Shown: positions 52,281 to 61,880, counted from the first letter of the stretch. The stretch is 64,000 bases of DNA from an uncultured bacterium (GCA_949298985.1 CASFYV010000021.1:248001-312000); one strand, 5' to 3'. The notes: generated by a model from the sequence alone, not told the origin. Made by a program: numbers and translations.

Positions 52281-52297
52281 AAAAAGATTATATCACA
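52281..52297 (-). promoter_or_regulatory. Leaderless-type extended -10 of the GNAT-like gene
   Basis: TGA TATAAT (TATAAT at 52292-52287 on the minus strand), then CTTTTT and ATG 52280. Confidence 0.6.
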
Positions 52298-52375
52298 CAA
52301 ACAACAACCATACTAAAGGATGAGTGCAAAGGTGAGTAAAATTTGATAGAATAAAATAAAGTTTAGGAGGTTTAT

Positions 52376-53611
52376 ATGTCAATTGATGACGCTTTGGTAA
52401 TGATATTAGCAGGAGGAGAAGGAAAAAGATTATTTCCTCTAACTCAAGAGAGAGCAAAACCTGCAGTACCTTTTGGAGGAAGATATCGAATTATAGATTT
52501 TGTTCTAAATAATTTTATTAACTCAGGTTTTTTCAAAATCAAAGTACTCACTCAATACAAATCAGATTCTTTAAATAAACATATTTCAAAAGGTTGGGCC
52601 TTATCACCTTTTTTAAATCAGTACGTAGATCTAGTACCTGCCCAAATGCGAACAGGCGGAGCTTGGTATCAAGGAACAGCTGATGCAGTTTTCCAAAATG
52701 CATTTCATATACACGATGAAGAACCCGATTACGTTTGTGTATTTGGCGGAGATCACATCTATAAAATGGATGTTGGACAAATGCTTGATTTTCATAAAGA
52801 CAATAATGCCGACCTAACAATTTCAGCAATTCCAATTCCAATAGAAGAAGCGTCTGAATTCGGTATTATTGAAGTTGATGAAAACTGGAGATTAACCGGT
52901 TTTATAGAAAAACCTCAAACTCCGCCTAAGGCAATGCCAAATAATCCGAAAATGTGCTTAGCATCAATGGGAAATTATATTTTTAACAAAGATATTTTAC
53001 TAAATGCCTTAGAAGAAGATTCAAAAATACAAGAATCTAACCATGATTTCGGTAAAAATGTTATTCCAATGTTATTAAATCAAGGTAAAAATATATTTAT
53101 CTATAACTTCCATGAAAACCATTTCCCAGGAATTACAGAAAAAGAAAAAGGTTATTGGAGAGATGTTGGCTGCATTGATGCTTACTGGCAAGCTAATATG
53201 GATTTACTTGATTATGAGCCGGAACTCAATTTATATTCAAAAGAATGGCCAATAAGAACATTTAATTATAACTATCCACCTGCAAAATTCATATGGCAGC
53301 AAGGTGATAGAGTAGGAATGGCAACAAATTCAATGGTATCTGAAGGTTGTGTAGTATCAGGCGGTATGATTTCAAGATGCATACTTTCTCCAAAAGTTAA
53401 AATTAACAGTTACTCACAAGTAACAGATAGTATTTTGATGGAAAACGTAAATGTTGGCAGATATTCTGAAATCAGAAAAGCTATAATTGATAAAAATGTT
53501 GATATTCCTCCTTATACTAAAATCGGAATAAACAGAGAAGAGGATTTAGCAAGAGGTTTTTATGTATCCACAGGCGGAGTCACTGTAGTTCCTAAAAATG
53601 CTAGGTTATAA
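52376..53611 (+). CDS. glgC: Glucose-1-phosphate adenylyltransferase
   Basis: A 411-residue nucleotidyltransferase: LAGGEGKRLFPLTQERAKPAVPFGG, WYQGTADAVF, GDHIYKMD, IEKP and a C-terminal left-handed beta-helix. It makes ADP-glucose, the committed step of glycogen synthesis. TTAGGAGG precedes the ATG. No glgA or glgB is in the window. Confidence 0.95.
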   Translation: MSIDDALVMILAGGEGKRLFPLTQERAKPAVPFGGRYRIIDFVLNNFINSGFFKIKVLTQYKSDSLNKHISKGWALSPFLNQYVDLVPAQMRTGGAWYQGTADAVFQNAFHIHDEEPDYVCVFGGDHIYKMDVGQMLDFHKDNNADLTISAIPIPIEEASEFGIIEVDENWRLTGFIEKPQTPPKAMPNNPKMCLASMGNYIFNKDILLNALEEDSKIQESNHDFGKNVIPMLLNQGKNIFIYNFHENHFPGITEKEKGYWRDVGCIDAYWQANMDLLDYEPELNLYSKEWPIRTFNYNYPPAKFIWQQGDRVGMATNSMVSEGCVVSGGMISRCILSPKVKINSYSQVTDSILMENVNVGRYSEIRKAIIDKNVDIPPYTKIGINREEDLARGFYVSTGGVTVVPKNARL

Positions 53612-53706
53612 AAAAGTTTTACAAATTGTAATAATTAAGCAACTATTAACTCCTAAAAAACTTTATAAATATAAGGGATAAAAGATTAAGTTAATTAGGA
53701 GTTATT

Positions 53707-54240
53707 ATGACTACAACAGCAACGACAGCAGGAGCAGTTGCAGATAATAATACGAGTTTTTTAAAGAAAATGCCAAAACTAGCAAAAGTTGGAGGGATGG
53801 CAGGAATTATCACACTTGGAACTTGTATTTTTGATTTTATGGATGTTCCATCGGCTTTTAAACTAAAATATGATGATAACGGCCAAAAAGTTGAAGGGAC
53901 AAATTGGAAAAACGGAGGTAAAGAAACAGGGAAATCAATTGTGCGTTGCTTAAGTTATTTTGTACTGCCAGCTTTATTATTAAATCCATTAAGTTGTGGC
54001 GGTGCAATAGCAGCAACAGTTGCCAGTGTTGGAAAATTTGTATTACCAATCGGAATTTCTAAAATGTGGCAAAAAATACTACCTTCAGAACAAAAACTGG
54101 TCACTAATGCTTGTAAACAAAAAGGAATTGCATACAACCCTAAAGCCACAGATAATCCTGATGGGCATGATGTAGATAAAATAATGGATATAATTGATCC
54201 TAGCAAAATAACCACTAAAAAAGTTGAATACAGTGCTTAA
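53707..54240 (+). CDS. Hypothetical membrane-associated protein
   Basis: 177 residues starting with a Thr/Ala-rich stretch then NNTSFLKKMPKLAKVGG, a possible variant of the F-K motif. Hydrophobic segments lie near residues 32-47 and 82-115. TTAGGAG precedes the ATG. The stop overlaps the small convergent ORF at 54237. No known domain. Confidence 0.6.
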   Translation: MTTTATTAGAVADNNTSFLKKMPKLAKVGGMAGIITLGTCIFDFMDVPSAFKLKYDDNGQKVEGTNWKNGGKETGKSIVRCLSYFVLPALLLNPLSCGGAIAATVASVGKFVLPIGISKMWQKILPSEQKLVTNACKQKGIAYNPKATDNPDGHDVDKIMDIIDPSKITTKKVEYSA

Positions 54241-54392
54241 ATTTTACCGTCAAAAGGATTTTTTTTATCTTTATCTTCTTCCACCCAAATTAAAGTAATC
54301 GAAAGTGGAAGCTTTCCAAATGGATTTGTAGCAACTTTGTCATACTTTTTAATTTTTCTATTTAGTAATTTAAAAAAACTTGTTACTTTCAT
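54237..54392 (-). CDS. Small basic/acidic protein, 51 residues
   Basis: An open frame encodes MKVTSFFKLLNRKIKKYDKV followed by NPFGKLPLSITLIWVEEDKD and NPFDGKI. Ten-base gaps and stop overlap with the convergent gene fit the compact local style, and codon use is normal. The ribosome site is weak. It may be real, but there is no homologue I recognise. Confidence 0.4.
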   Translation of the reverse strand: MKVTSFFKLLNRKIKKYDKVATNPFGKLPLSITLIWVEEDKDKKNPFDGKI

Positions 54393-54753
54393 AACAATAT
54401 CATTACATTTTTATTATGTTGTTTAATTAGCTTAAAAGCTAAAAAAAGATTTTAAGATATTAGACTTTTTAATTAAATAAATTTAATTAAATTTAAAAAA
54501 TTTACAAAAATTTACAAAATAAATACAATAAAAAAAACTTAAATTTTATAATTTCAGGATTAATGAAGCTGGAATTCTTGATTCAAAAAAAAACATTTTT
54601 AATAAAACATTCTTAAAACGAAAAAGAAAATCAAAAATTCATCTTTACATTTTCTTTACAAAACAAAGTTTACTAGCAATTTTTATTTTTAGCGACTTTT
54701 AAATGTATATCTTAGTTGATATAATCAACTTATATAAACAAAGTTATATGTGT
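54393..54753. other. Non-coding AT-rich stretch
   Basis: About 360 bp without a convincing gene. It holds a 10-bp direct repeat (TTTACAAAAA TTTACAAAAT at 54501-54520), a related TTTACATTTTCTTTACAAAA around 54644, and TGATATAAT at 54716-54724 that could be the extended -10 of the downstream gene. Confidence 0.5.
54501..54520 (+). repeat. TTTACAAAA direct repeat upstream of a motif gene
   Basis: Two 10-base units, TTTACAAAAA and TTTACAAAAT. The same pair occurs at 61881-61900 with one base different, also upstream of a motif-bearing gene. Confidence 0.6.
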
Positions 54754-56364
54754 ATGATAAACAGAATAAATATTGAAAACACTAGTAAATTAAATAGCTA
54801 TCAAATTGTTCGTAACCAAAAAGATGAAGGAAAGCAAAATCCTAATTTTAAAGGAGCAGGAGCAATGATATTAACAGGCATTCAAATGTGCGAAAGAATG
54901 CCAATGGTAAATGTTACCGTTGTTGACATGTTATCAGCAATCTTACCAAGAACAATTGTAGAATCAACCACAAACTGGTTTGCAGGTTTTGAGGCTTTTA
55001 GAAGAGAATCTTCGGGTTTAGTTGTTAACTGCTTAATTCCAAGCATGATAACATTAGGCATAGCAAAATGTTTAAATCCTATTATTATGCCAAAAGGTAT
55101 TAATATGTCCGGCTGCTGGGCTGATAGTACTCTAATTGATAAAGCTGAAGAGTATTACAAACAAGCTAAAGGCGAAGATAGAGTTAAAGAATCTTTAAAA
55201 AGAATTTTAGGAAATATTGAGGGTTCAGAAGGTAAAAATCATAGAGTCGTATTCAAAGATGTATTATCAGAAAAAGAATTGGATAATTTTTCACAAAGAT
55301 TAAGTGAATTATCTCGTTCAGGGAAGGATTCAAAGACATTTAAAAAAGATTTTAATAAAATAGTAGAAGAAATTGTAGATAAAACAAAAATCTCTGAACA
55401 CGTTAAAATAACTGATGGTAAAGAAGTTAAGGCTTTATCAGTCGGCTCAATGTTAAAAGATTCAGTAAAATTCTACGAAGAATTTCAAAAAAAAGGCAAT
55501 AAACTCAGTATTGAAGAATTTGCTAAAAAAAGTAAAACATTAGTAAAATCAAAAAGTTTGATGGGACTAGCCGTAGTTTTACCATTAGCAATTTCAATGC
55601 AATATATTAACCGTTGGATTACAAGTAAAATATCCGGCGTAAAAGGAGCACCTATCTATGATGATTTTGGTAAAAACGGTCAACCTAAAGAAATGACTCC
55701 TGAAGAAAAAAGAGGATTATTTAAACAAAAATTAATATCAATTTCTTCAATGTTAGGAGTATCACTACTTTCAATGATGAAAATGCCGAGTATGAATATG
55801 CTTGAATTTAAAGGCATATTCCCAACAATGGATCAAGCAAGAATTATATCTACCTCAACATTTGCATCAAGAATGGCAGCCGCCGAAGACAAAAATGAAC
55901 TTGCAGAATCAACAATAAGAGATATCGCGACTTTTTCAGGATTATACTTCTTAGGTGATTATGCCGCAAAAGGTGCCGCAACAATTATTCAAAGAAATAC
56001 AGGAACGGTTTTATTAAATGAAACAAAACAATTAGATAAGAATGCAAATATTTTCCAAAAAGCTTGGCATTGGGTTAAAGATATAAACGTAAAATCTTCA
56101 GAAGAAGTTACAAGTAAAACAGAACAAATGCTTAAAGAAAAAGGTTTAACTCCAACAAAAGAACAGCTAAATACAATCAAAAAAGAATTAAATAACGCAA
56201 AAAATTTACGTTCAGTTTGCCAAATAGCAAACCTTGGGTTATCATTAATTTTGTTAGGGATAATAGTTCCGGTATTTACAAGAAAAAATACCAAAAAGAA
56301 GCATGAATTAGCTTTAAAACAAGCTCAAGAAAATAATAATTCACAAGTCGAAATAAAAAAATAA
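54754..56364 (+). CDS. Large membrane-associated hypothetical, paralogue 1 (FKG motif)
   Basis: About 536 residues. MINRINIENTS opens and NPNFKGAGAM near residue 32 bears the F-K-G motif. Hydrophobic segments occur near 100-120, 290-310, 340-360 and the C-terminus (LGLSLILLGIIVPVF), with a long charged helical region between. It shares layout and short blocks with the next gene (PTMDQARI...SR, LGDYAAK versus PTVEQLKG...SR, LGDIINK). ATG 54754 is preferred to a longer frame by the -10 position. The function is unknown. Confidence 0.6.
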   Translation: MINRINIENTSKLNSYQIVRNQKDEGKQNPNFKGAGAMILTGIQMCERMPMVNVTVVDMLSAILPRTIVESTTNWFAGFEAFRRESSGLVVNCLIPSMITLGIAKCLNPIIMPKGINMSGCWADSTLIDKAEEYYKQAKGEDRVKESLKRILGNIEGSEGKNHRVVFKDVLSEKELDNFSQRLSELSRSGKDSKTFKKDFNKIVEEIVDKTKISEHVKITDGKEVKALSVGSMLKDSVKFYEEFQKKGNKLSIEEFAKKSKTLVKSKSLMGLAVVLPLAISMQYINRWITSKISGVKGAPIYDDFGKNGQPKEMTPEEKRGLFKQKLISISSMLGVSLLSMMKMPSMNMLEFKGIFPTMDQARIISTSTFASRMAAAEDKNELAESTIRDIATFSGLYFLGDYAAKGAATIIQRNTGTVLLNETKQLDKNANIFQKAWHWVKDINVKSSEEVTSKTEQMLKEKGLTPTKEQLNTIKKELNNAKNLRSVCQIANLGLSLILLGIIVPVFTRKNTKKKHELALKQAQENNNSQVEIKK

Positions 56365-56380
56365 ATAGCGTAGGTTTACA

Positions 56381-58009
56381 ATGAAAGTACATTCAGCTCA
56401 ACCAAATCAATACCAAAATAAAAATATCAATTTTAAAAATGCAGTCGATACAAGTTTACGATTTTTTGCTACAAACCAAGCATTAGGAGCCAATGCAATT
56501 GATATTGCGTCAATGGTTGCACCAAGAACAACCAGTGATATGATAAAACGTGGTCCGACTGCAGGTATGGAAACTTTAAGACGTGAAATTATGGGTACGG
56601 TTAATGATACTTTAATCGGCTCTTACGGTATTCTTGCGGGTTCTTTAATAGCTTATGCTATGAATAAAAAATATGAAGTAAATATTAATAAAATATTTAC
56701 CGCACCCGAAACTTTAAATATCTTAGCTGACAATAAAGCACGACAATTAAAAGATAAAAAAACTCAAGCTGAATATTTGAAAGAAACATTAAGCAACATA
56801 AAAGCCTTTAATCCAACTTCTAAAAACGCAGATAAAGAAGGCTTTGTAAGATTATCAAATGATACTATAGAAGAAGCTGCAAAATATTTTGATGAAGCTT
56901 TAAAAAATGAAAATTTACACTTTAAAGAATGGACAAAAGATAAAACAGTTAACGCAAGAAACGTTATTATGAATAAAATAACAGAAAATACAGGCGCTCA
57001 ATCAGAATATATATTAGAATCAGTTGATAAAAAAATAACAAGTAAGTCTAGTTTGAAAACATTATTAGATGATATTTATTTAGTTTCACATTCATTTAAC
57101 AAAGAAAAAGTAACAAAAGCTTTTGAAGAACAAATAAAATCAGGAAAAGGCATAAAAGAAAATTCTTTTGTAAAAGGCTTACAAAAATTTATGAAAACCA
57201 GAGCTGGAATCGGATTTTTAATGGGTGCAGCTGTTGGTATGGCAACTCAACCAATAAATATGTATTTATCTAAATTAAAAACAGGTTCAGATGGTTTTGT
57301 TGGAGTAGAAGGAAGAAGTAAAGATAACAGTAATCAATTTAAAGTAATAAAAGCTGCAAGTAGCGTAGGTTTCTTTAGCATGATTTTAGCTACCCTAAAA
57401 GCTGGCCCATTACAATTTATGGATAAAATGGCATTTAAAGGAGTATGGCCAACAGTTGAACAGCTTAAAGGTATTTACGGTGTTACAATTATTTCCAGAA
57501 TTTTCTCTGCACGTGATAAAGATGAACTTAGAGAAGTTTTAACCAAAGATACTTTAGGATATCTAAGCTGGCTTGTTTTAGGAGATATCATAAATAAACT
57601 TACAGCTGATATGTTGGATAAATCAGTTATAAATTACAATAATAAAACTAAAGACAAAAATATCTTTAAGCGTACATTTAATGCTCAATTAAAAACAAGA
57701 GATGAAATTTTAATTGAAACACTAGCTAAGAACGGAATTTCTACAACCAAAGAAAATAACGGTAAATTAGTTGCAAAAACTTTCAAAGAAATGCTAAAAG
57801 ATTTAGATAAAATTAATGATAGTAATGTAAAAAAACTAACTAAAAAACGTTTAGGAACATTAAATAAAGCACAACTTACAGGTTATATATTCTCAGGTTT
57901 AGTACTTGGTTTAGGTATTCCAAACTTAAATATATACGTAACTAATATGTTAGATAAAAAACGCAAAGCACAAAAAGCTAAACAAGCTCAAACTGTTGCA
58001 ACTGCATAA
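56381..58009 (+). CDS. Large membrane-associated hypothetical, paralogue 2 (FKN motif)
   Basis: 542 residues starting MKVHSAQPNQYQNKNINFKN. Hydrophobic segments lie near residues 85-100, 285-300, 330-345 and 505-525, with a Lys/Glu-rich central helix region. It follows paralogue 1 by 16 bp and is probably in the same operon. The two differ enough that the duplication is old. It overlaps the convergent LACC1-type gene by 22 bp. Confidence 0.65.
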   Translation: MKVHSAQPNQYQNKNINFKNAVDTSLRFFATNQALGANAIDIASMVAPRTTSDMIKRGPTAGMETLRREIMGTVNDTLIGSYGILAGSLIAYAMNKKYEVNINKIFTAPETLNILADNKARQLKDKKTQAEYLKETLSNIKAFNPTSKNADKEGFVRLSNDTIEEAAKYFDEALKNENLHFKEWTKDKTVNARNVIMNKITENTGAQSEYILESVDKKITSKSSLKTLLDDIYLVSHSFNKEKVTKAFEEQIKSGKGIKENSFVKGLQKFMKTRAGIGFLMGAAVGMATQPINMYLSKLKTGSDGFVGVEGRSKDNSNQFKVIKAASSVGFFSMILATLKAGPLQFMDKMAFKGVWPTVEQLKGIYGVTIISRIFSARDKDELREVLTKDTLGYLSWLVLGDIINKLTADMLDKSVINYNNKTKDKNIFKRTFNAQLKTRDEILIETLAKNGISTTKENNGKLVAKTFKEMLKDLDKINDSNVKKLTKKRLGTLNKAQLTGYIFSGLVLGLGIPNLNIYVTNMLDKKRKAQKAKQAQTVATA

Positions 58010-58635
58010 TGCCTTAGTTTTGTTCCATTCTCTTTTCTATAAGAAAAAAATAAGTCATTATTACAACTTGTACAATATGGACAAATATCAATTGATTTAA
58101 CTCCAAATTCTTCAAGCTGCCTAGCGTTAATCTTCTTTAAATCAACATTTCTATTTTGATAAAGCCCTTCTGGATTATTAACTGTAGTTAATAATTTTTC
58201 TTTAACATCATCAGAAACTTCATAGCAACAAACAGAAATTGCCGGACCAATTACAGCTATAATATCACTAGGATTTGATTGCATTTTTTGTATTGTCTTA
58301 ACTCCAATTCTTTGAGCAGTTCCCCTCCAACCGGCATGAGATATTGCAATTATTCTTTGTTTCTTATCATAAAAAATCAATGGAGTACAATCGGCAAATT
58401 TTAAATAAATTACATCATTATGATTTTTTAAAATTAAACCATCAGTATCTGGATATTCCAACTTATCATTCACAAATTCAATATTATCACTATGAGTTTG
58501 AATTGGTGTTACAACTCTTTTTGATTGAATTTTACTAAAATCAAATTCATCTCTTGTCGTAAAAAAAGCATTAATATCTTTCAAAAAATCACTTCTTAAA
58601 ACCTTTTTACCCAAATATTCTTCAAAATAAAACAT
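57988..58635 (-). CDS. LACC1/YfiH-family purine nucleoside phosphorylase-oxidase
   Basis: 215 residues with the family zinc and active site motifs: TPIQTHSDNI, FADCTPLIFYD, SHAGWRGTAQ, GPAISVCCYEV and CPYCTSCNNDLFFSYRKENG. The family was once called polyphenol oxidase and is now known for adenosine/inosine phosphorolysis and deamination. Length is slightly shorter than the ~240-residue average. Confidence 0.85.
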   Translation of the reverse strand: MFYFEEYLGKKVLRSDFLKDINAFFTTRDEFDFSKIQSKRVVTPIQTHSDNIEFVNDKLEYPDTDGLILKNHNDVIYLKFADCTPLIFYDKKQRIIAISHAGWRGTAQRIGVKTIQKMQSNPSDIIAVIGPAISVCCYEVSDDVKEKLLTTVNNPEGLYQNRNVDLKKINARQLEEFGVKSIDICPYCTSCNNDLFFSYRKENGTKLRHYAVATV

Positions 58636-58730
58636 ATTAAACTCTCTAAAAAAATATACTTATAATATTAAATTATATAAAAATCCATATTCCAGTCAAA
58701 TCAACAATATTTTATTTATCCTAATTTTTA

Positions 58731-58808
58731 TTTACCCCCTTCATTTACCCCCTTCATTTACCCCCTTCATTTACCCCCCTCATTTACCCCCCCTCATTTA
58801 CCCCTTTC
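58731..58808. repeat. Six tandem 13-14-bp TTTACCCCCTTCA repeats
   Basis: Units of TTTACCCCCTTCA run five times with small changes in C number, ending in a partial CCCC-rich unit. The minus strand carries six runs of four to seven G at regular spacing, a potential G-quadruplex. It lies about 80 bp before aspS. Confidence 0.85.
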
Positions 58809-58886
58809 CCCTTTACTTTACATTTTTCCCTGTTTTTGTTACGATTTTAGTGCTAAAAAAGAAATTTATAGGGAGATGAAAAACTG

Positions 58887-60662
58887 ATGACCAGAATGAA
58901 ATCAAATAATTGCGGAGAACTAACTCTAGACAATTTAAATCAAGAAATAACTTTATCCGGCTGGGTATCAACAGTAAGAGATCTTGGCGGGATATTATTT
59001 ATAGAATTAAGAGATAGAAGTGGATTTTTTCAATTAGTAGCAAACCCACAAATTAACCCTGAAGTACATAAAGCTTTTGAAAAAGTGAGAAGTGAATATG
59101 TAATAATGGTAAAAGGTAAAGTTACTAAACGTCCGGAAGAAACATATAATGAAAAATATCCAACAGGACAAGTTGAAATGTATCCTGAATCTGTAGAAAT
59201 TCTATCTGAATCAAAAGTATTACCATTTGTGTTAGGAGATGATAATGTTTCAGAAGATGTTCGTTTAAAATACAGATATTTAGATTTAAGAAATGAAAAA
59301 ATGCTTCATAATTTAACAACAAGACATAATATTTGTCAGGCAGTTAGAAATTATTTGAATAACAAGGGATTCTTAGAAGTAGAAACACCTATTTTAATTA
59401 AAACGACTCCAGAGGGAGCAAGAGATTATTTGGTTCCATCAAGAGTACAAGAAGGAAAATTCTTCGCACTACCTCAATCACCACAAATTTTTAAACAATT
59501 ATTGATGGTAGGCGGAATTGAAAAATATTATCAAATAGCTAAATGTTTCAGAGATGAAGACTTAAGAGCAGACAGACAACCTGAATTTACTCAAATAGAT
59601 ATGGAACTATCTTTTGTTGAACAACAAGATGTTATAGAAACTGTAGAAGGTCTTTTGGTTGACGCATTCAAAGCTGCAGGAGTTGAAATAAAACCTCCTT
59701 TTATTCAAATGCCTTGGCAAGAAGCAATGGATAGATACGGTTCTGACAAACCTGATACAAGATTTGGTTTAGAACTATTTGATATTGGAGATATTATTCT
59801 TGAATCAGAATTTGAAATTGTTAAAAAGACTCTTCAAAATGGGGGTATAGTACGCGGTATAAGAATCCCTGGCGGAGCTAAATATTCAAGAAAAGATATT
59901 GATGATATTACAAAATTAGCAGTATCTTTTGGAGCAAAAGCTTTAGCAAACATTATTTATAACGAAGACGGCACAGCAAAATCTCCTGTATTAAAATTCG
60001 TAACAGAAGAACAAGCAAAACGTATTCAAGAAAGAGCTGAAGCTCAAGCAGGAGATATTATCTTCTTCGTAGCTGATAAGCCAAAACTAGTTTATGACAT
60101 TATGGGTAGATTGAGATTACATTTTGGTAAATCTTTAAACCTAATCGATGAAAATAAACATAATTTGTTATGGGTAGTAGACTTCCCAATGTTTGAATAT
60201 TCAGAAGAAGAAGGTAGATACATGGCAATGCACCACCCATTCACATCTCCAAACTTGAATGATTTAGACAAATTAGATAGCGGAGATTTAGGAAATGTTA
60301 AATCTATTGCTTATGATATCGTTTATAATGGGACTGAATTAGGTGGTGGAAGTGTTAGAATCCATTCAAGCGAAGTTCAAAAGAAAATCTTTAAAGCATT
60401 GGGCTTAACAGAAGAAGAAGCAACCGAAAAATTCGGATTTATGGTCAATGCTCTACAATATGGAACACCTCCTCATGCCGGTTTAGCAATCGGATTAGAC
60501 AGATTAGTAGCTCTATTATGCAGAACAGATTCAATCAGAGATGTTATTGCATTCCCTAAAAACGCAAGTGCTAAATGTTTGATGAGTGATGCTCCTGGCG
60601 AAGCTTCTTTACAACAGCTTAGAGAATTACATATCAAAAGTACAGTTAAAAAAGAAGTGTAA
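58887..60662 (+). CDS. aspS: Aspartyl-tRNA synthetase
   Basis: A 591-residue class II synthetase of the bacterial type: N-terminal OB anticodon domain (SGWVSTVRDLGG), motif 1-2 with TPEGARDYLVPSR and RCFRDEDLRADRQPEFTQ, the inserted GAD domain, and motif 3 GLAIGLDRLV. GGGAGAT precedes the ATG. It ends with a stem-loop terminator at 60732. Confidence 0.95.
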   Translation: MTRMKSNNCGELTLDNLNQEITLSGWVSTVRDLGGILFIELRDRSGFFQLVANPQINPEVHKAFEKVRSEYVIMVKGKVTKRPEETYNEKYPTGQVEMYPESVEILSESKVLPFVLGDDNVSEDVRLKYRYLDLRNEKMLHNLTTRHNICQAVRNYLNNKGFLEVETPILIKTTPEGARDYLVPSRVQEGKFFALPQSPQIFKQLLMVGGIEKYYQIAKCFRDEDLRADRQPEFTQIDMELSFVEQQDVIETVEGLLVDAFKAAGVEIKPPFIQMPWQEAMDRYGSDKPDTRFGLELFDIGDIILESEFEIVKKTLQNGGIVRGIRIPGGAKYSRKDIDDITKLAVSFGAKALANIIYNEDGTAKSPVLKFVTEEQAKRIQERAEAQAGDIIFFVADKPKLVYDIMGRLRLHFGKSLNLIDENKHNLLWVVDFPMFEYSEEEGRYMAMHHPFTSPNLNDLDKLDSGDLGNVKSIAYDIVYNGTELGGGSVRIHSSEVQKKIFKALGLTEEEATEKFGFMVNALQYGTPPHAGLAIGLDRLVALLCRTDSIRDVIAFPKNASAKCLMSDAPGEASLQQLRELHIKSTVKKEV

Positions 60663-60731
60663 GGGTAAATAGGGGTAAATTTAATCTAATTAATAGTTAT
60701 ACCTATAGACTTTCTGATTTAAATAAAAAAT

Positions 60732-60770
60732 AAAAAAAGGACTTGCTTTAAAATAAGGCAAGTCTTTTTA
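60732..60770 (+). terminator. Terminator after aspS
   Basis: GACTTGC and GCAAGTC pair around an 11-base A/T-rich loop, with A and T runs either side. Confidence 0.85.
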
Positions 60771-60808
60771 TATAAAAGGAAATAAAGGAAAATAAATTTT
60801 ATTTATAA

Positions 60809-61801
60809 TTAACCGCTACCCCAATCAAATACTGAAGATATAGCATCATCAATTAAAGATTGAATAGATTGAATTTCAGTATTGATTGATTCCAACTCCG
60901 TAGATAAATCTTGATTTTCAATATCTAACCAATTTTCTTTTTCAGAAATCCTTTCTTTTTCAGCATTATACCAAGCTGTGATTTCTTCTCTAACTCCGGA
61001 ATCAGTACGTGATTCAACTAACCCAGAAGTTATAAAGTAAGTTAATGAAGTATCCGGATCATAATTACCTTCGTCATTAACAGTTGCAAGTTGAAAAGTT
61101 CCACTAACAATAGCATCACTAACATAGTCTTCATTAGCTGCCATTTCTTTATTATATTCAGTAGTCCAACCATTTGCGGCAGCTGCTTGAAAAATCGGAT
61201 AATAAAAATCTACAATATTTTGTACCAAAGAAGTAGTTGAATCACTACTATCAACTTCAACATTCTCTCCAGTAGATTCACCTGTAACAGTCTGAACAGC
61301 ATCTGCATCATAACTAGAAGAAAGCTTTTCATTATCAATTACTGTTTGGAATTGCTCAGCAGTAAACCCTGGTATTAAATTAGCTAAAATTTCTGGAATT
61401 TTATCAGTAGAAAAAGTCCCGCCTTGTCCTTGAGCATTCATAGCAGAACTTCCAAGAACTGAGGTAATAGCATCAGCATAACTCTTACTCATTACAACCT
61501 GACCTTTATAATCAGTTAAAATCATAGAATTTTCACTTTTTAAAGGTTGTGTTCCGGCTGTAACTGCAAGATAATTTCCACCATATCCCATTAAATAACT
61601 ATAATTAATTTTATTATATTTACCATCAGCATAATAAGCAATTTGTTTTGATTGTAATTTACTTTGATATTCTCTGGACAATGCACTTTGTTCTCTCGTC
61701 AATGCCATTTTTTCCATAGAATTGATAGAGATACCATACTCGCAATCAGCTTTGCGGGCGGTCAATGTTAATAGTCTAATTTGTGAGCAGGCTAATCCCA
61801 T
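60809..61801 (-). CDS. Hypothetical protein with SQIRLLTLTARKAD N-terminus (possible exported filament-like protein)
   Basis: 330 residues. It starts MGLACSQIRLLTLTARKADC, then EYGISINSMEKMALTREQSA and a helical region. The middle is Ser/Thr/Asp-rich and the end (DLSTELESINTEIQSIQSLID) is a coiled coil. There is no Sec signal peptide. A helical N-terminus with polar middle and coiled-coil C-terminus resembles proteins exported by flagellar-type machinery, which the window encodes. This is inference only. AAAGGAAAG precedes the start. Confidence 0.55.
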   Translation of the reverse strand: MGLACSQIRLLTLTARKADCEYGISINSMEKMALTREQSALSREYQSKLQSKQIAYYADGKYNKINYSYLMGYGGNYLAVTAGTQPLKSENSMILTDYKGQVVMSKSYADAITSVLGSSAMNAQGQGGTFSTDKIPEILANLIPGFTAEQFQTVIDNEKLSSSYDADAVQTVTGESTGENVEVDSSDSTTSLVQNIVDFYYPIFQAAAANGWTTEYNKEMAANEDYVSDAIVSGTFQLATVNDEGNYDPDTSLTYFITSGLVESRTDSGVREEITAWYNAEKERISEKENWLDIENQDLSTELESINTEIQSIQSLIDDAISSVFDWGSG

Positions 61802-61880
61802 TTTTTCTTTCCTTTATTGTCCCTTTTATATTATTGTTATCGACAAATTTTCTAAAAACTTTAAATTTTTCTTAAAAATT

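Noticed and set aside
58731..58808. Possible CRISPR or origin iterons in the C-rich repeats
   Set aside because: Units are 13-14 bp with no spacers, and no DnaA boxes or replication gene is adjacent.
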